Below are positions 15,588-17,697 of a stretch of 17,697 nucleotides of DNA, piece after piece. The stretch comes from CAZBBC01 sp964489835 (GTDB lineage: Bacteria > Calditrichota > Calditrichia > JAJRVZ01): NCBI GenBank assembly GCA_964489835.1, contig CAZBBC010000101.1:1-17697 (forward strand), read 5' to 3'. The notes under the pieces are model-generated. The model saw nothing but the letters and a program-made list of their open reading frames with translations, ran no database searches and was not told where the DNA came from. Position numbers and translations under genes: made by a program. Positions within the stretch are counted from its first letter, which is position 1. Each line of letters opens with the position of its first letter.

Positions 15588-15643
15588 ATCACCTCCTTTT
15601 TTTTATTTATTTTTAGGTTGTTTATTTCTTAATCACCTCCTTT
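15588..15643 (-). promoter_or_regulatory. Two orphan full-length Shine-Dalgarno sequences in the 5' leader
   Basis: On the minus strand AAAGGAGGTGAT occurs at 15599-15588 and again at 15643-15632, each with extended similarity (AAAAGGAGGTGATNAAGA), 44 bp apart. Both match the complement of the 16S 3' end (ATCACCTCCTTT). Neither has a start codon at normal spacing; only tiny GTG frames of 5-6 codons overlap them. They lie about 130 and 175 nt upstream of the FG-GAP start. Confidence 0.6.
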
Positions 15644-15689
15644 TGTAAAGTATTTTTTGTTTAACTTCTGACATTTGAAATGATTTATT

Positions 15690-15930
15690 TACCTTTAAAA
15701 TATTAAATCATTTTAAATTATCACCGGAATATCGAGTGGTTTGGAGATTAAAAAAAACACAAAGATTTGATTCAAAAACTCTCCCTAAATCCCTCTCTTG
15801 CAAAGCGAGGGACTATATAGAGCCCCTTCTCTTTTCAAGAGAAGGTCGAAGATGCCCGCCCGAGGCGGGCAGGTTTGGGGATGAGTTTTTTAATCATTAA
15901 CTGAATCATTCTTTTTAAACCATCGGTTAA
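15690..15930. mobile_element. MITE-like element, diverged copy in opposite orientation
   Basis: Read on the minus strand, this stretch aligns along its whole length with 9807-10053. It shares GGTTTAAAAAGAATGA, AAAAAACTCAT, CCAAACCTG, the TTCTCTTGAAAAGAGAA hairpin, the CCTCTC hairpin, TTTAATCT..AAACCA, GATATTCC and a TATTTTAAAGG end. The terminal GTCCGG has decayed and I see no target duplication. At the site where the intact copy reads GCGTCTAAGCCGC, this copy has a GC-rich palindrome TGCCCGCC-cga-GGCGGGCA (15853-15871). It ends just beyond the stop of the 15933 gene. Confidence 0.65.
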
Positions 15931-15932
15931 TT

Positions 15933-17609
15933 TTATATCTCATTTATATTAATGCTATAATTTTCTCTATTTTGATCGATCCAATCTGAGATGAACTTTT
16001 TCTTATTTTCATTGATATAGTTTGCTTTTATTTCTTCCTTTGCCTCGTCATAGGTTTTTTGCCTTTCAGGCTCGATAGATAACAGTCGGATAATCGAATA
16101 TCCTCCCCGATATTTAAATGGTTGGCTGATTTCATTGACTTTCATATTAAAAGCATTTTCACCCAATTTACCATTTGGTCCTTTTGTAAAAGGTCCGATA
16201 ATGCCATGATTTCTGGTTTCCCTGTTTTCCTGGTATTTTATTTCCAAATTCTGAAAATCATGACCCTGTACGGCCAGATGATAAACTTTTTCAATATCCT
16301 CTTTGGTTTTACAAAATATCTCCCTGACCAGGCGCTGTTCTTTGAATTTTAACCGGCTCTTTTCTTCTTGATAGATGGGTATCAAGACCATATCAGAAAT
16401 ATCAACTTTATCCATGACTTCCATTTGGATCATAAATTTTTTAAGGTAATATATTTTCCACTGCTCCAGCTCTTCTCGTACTTCAGGTAATTCATTTAAT
16501 TTAAGCTGCATGCCCTTATGATTGACAGTTCTCCTGAACATTCTTTCAGAAAGCAACATTTTGACCAGTCTCTCCTGGTTGAGTGATTCCCAATAGTATT
16601 CAAATACTAATGGCAAAAATTTCCCGATGGTTGTTTCTTCAAAACTTGTTCTCCCTAATACCAATTTTTTCTCTCTGTCATTAAATAATTGAACGGAGTC
16701 TTTTCTGGTCTTCATCGTTCCCGCTTTTTTACAAAAGTATGCAACATTTTCCAGGTTTAGTGTCTGCTCATATTCGTCCATGATATTATTTTTAAATCTA
16801 TAAAATTGTTGTGTCAGTTGTTCCTTATAATATTCCTTCAGCCTATCAATTAATTTGGTTTTTTCTTCTTCCAATGTACCCCTGGTTTCAGGATAAACTT
16901 TTTCCACTTTTATAATATAGAATGAATTTTTGACCATAAAGGGTTGACTAAATTCTCCTTCCGACAATTGGTAGGCTTTTTCAAATAATTCTTTATAAAC
17001 ATCAAAACATCCCACAATCTTCATATTCCCGCTGTCTTTTTTCGCCGTGGCATGTTCCGAATATTCTGCCGCTAGCTTTTTAAAATCAGCGCCGGTTTGC
17101 AGCTCTTCATGAACTTTCTGTGCCTTATTCTCCGCGACTTTTTTGTTTTCATCATCTGAAGTAAAAACAAATTTCATACGTAAAAGATTGACCTTCCTAT
17201 CCAGCCACCGATAATATTTCCCAATGACCTCCTCACTAATAACTTTATCATCTACCTCCCGTTTTCTCAATGCTTCACCGGCAAGCACTTTTTCTCTACT
17301 TACAATATACTCAAGCACTTTTTCGTTATGGTCATAACCCAAACGATAGGCTTCGAACAAAATAAGTTGTTGTTCAATCATATTATCCAGGACACTTTGT
17401 TTCATCTCTTTTGTGGCTTTTAAAAGGCGCTGTCCCGGATGCACTTTTTTAAACTGATCCTCGAAATGACCGTAAGTAATCTCAAAGTCATTGATTTTTG
17501 CAACAATACGATTCTCTTTATTTACATTACTCTGACAGCCCATAAGAACGACAGATATTACTAACAGATATTTAACCAACAATCGTCTCAATATTTTAAT
17601 TGGCATCAT
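15933..17609 (-). CDS. Lipoprotein SurA/PpiC-like periplasmic chaperone, catalytic residues degenerate
   Basis: The 558-residue protein has a lipoprotein signal ending LMGC (Cys25) and a SurA-N-like helical region (about 33-135). Two parvulin-like domains follow, at about 139-238 and 413-505. Both keep the fold signature: the QTGADFKKLAAEYSE helix, LSEGEFSQPF..SFYIIKVEKV, then GKLGENAFNMKVNEISQPFKYRGGYSIIRL. Both lack the strand histidines of active parvulins (LRMKFVF instead of an RHILV-type strand, SFYII instead of GYHII). A chaperone role is therefore likelier than prolyl isomerisation. The architecture matches the gene at 10174-11862, with the FG-GAP export substrate between them. Two adjacent ATGs exist (17609, 17606); AAGGA is 4 and 7 nt upstream respectively, so the second may be the true start. 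Confidence 0.82.
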   Translation of the reverse strand: MMPIKILRRLLVKYLLVISVVLMGCQSNVNKENRIVAKINDFEITYGHFEDQFKKVHPGQRLLKATKEMKQSVLDNMIEQQLILFEAYRLGYDHNEKVLEYIVSREKVLAGEALRKREVDDKVISEEVIGKYYRWLDRKVNLLRMKFVFTSDDENKKVAENKAQKVHEELQTGADFKKLAAEYSEHATAKKDSGNMKIVGCFDVYKELFEKAYQLSEGEFSQPFMVKNSFYIIKVEKVYPETRGTLEEEKTKLIDRLKEYYKEQLTQQFYRFKNNIMDEYEQTLNLENVAYFCKKAGTMKTRKDSVQLFNDREKKLVLGRTSFEETTIGKFLPLVFEYYWESLNQERLVKMLLSERMFRRTVNHKGMQLKLNELPEVREELEQWKIYYLKKFMIQMEVMDKVDISDMVLIPIYQEEKSRLKFKEQRLVREIFCKTKEDIEKVYHLAVQGHDFQNLEIKYQENRETRNHGIIGPFTKGPNGKLGENAFNMKVNEISQPFKYRGGYSIIRLLSIEPERQKTYDEAKEEIKANYINENKKKFISDWIDQNRENYSININEI

Positions 17610-17697
17610 TCAATCCTTAAAATTCGACCATAAATCTATTTATATTTCAACGAATGGAGATTTTACTCCGTGGAATATTAGATAAGTTTATTATATC

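Noticed and set aside
15588..15643. 16S rRNA 3'-end fragments on the plus strand
   Set aside because: Only the 12-base ATCACCTCCTTT is shared; there is no flanking rRNA sequence, so a Shine-Dalgarno reading on the minus strand is more sensible.

Overview
All nine convincing genes lie on the minus strand, so transcription runs from high to low coordinates. The largest protein (start 15461) is secreted and carries FG-GAP/DxDxDG repeats plus a C-terminal sorting domain containing ELFQNYPNPFNPTTTI. That signature, together with lipoprotein-rich content, moderate-to-low GC and many short intergenic repeats, suggests an uncultured member of the deep FCB group (Calditrichota, KSB1, Marinimicrobia or Ignavibacteria-like). 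The phylum is an inference; no rRNA or marker gene is present. No tRNA, rRNA, CRISPR array or transposase gene was seen.

Right part (about 10.1-17.6 kb): two large lipoproteins with SurA/PpiC-like architecture (15933-17609 and 10174-11862) flank a 1075-residue secreted protein (12234-15461). That protein consists of two 456-residue blocks that read as identical at the DNA level, followed by the sorting domain. A strong rho-independent terminator follows it at about 12140-12169. The simplest reading is a periplasmic chaperone/foldase pair next to a large calcium-loop beta-propeller export substrate. Two opposed members of a roughly 245-bp MITE-like element (9807-10053 and about 15690-15930) bracket the middle of this block. 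One of them has 18-bp terminal inverted repeats and a 9-bp target-site duplication.

Middle part (about 6.4-9.7 kb): an OPA-family transporter (GlpT/UhpC type), a lipoprotein glycerophosphodiester phosphodiesterase and a HAD-IA phosphatase. The first two resemble the E. coli glpT-glpQ pairing for glycerophosphodiester scavenging. The HAD gene sits between near-identical 35/36-bp inverted repeats.

Left part (about 0.2-6.0 kb): an exported carbohydrate-processing set. It contains a secreted alpha-alpha toroid protein, a lipoprotein five-bladed propeller of the GH43/GH32 type, a possible small gene or remnant, a secreted sialidase/GH43-like propeller, and a Tat-exported Gfo/Idh/MocA oxidoreductase. 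The last two overlap by ATGA. The substrate cannot be read from sequence.

Intergenic DNA is unusually rich in repeats: C5TAAC5-type inverted repeats, a TTARCYTGA-headed hairpin family, GC-rich micro-palindromes, a 10-bp tandem array, and two orphan full-length Shine-Dalgarno sequences in the leader of the FG-GAP gene.
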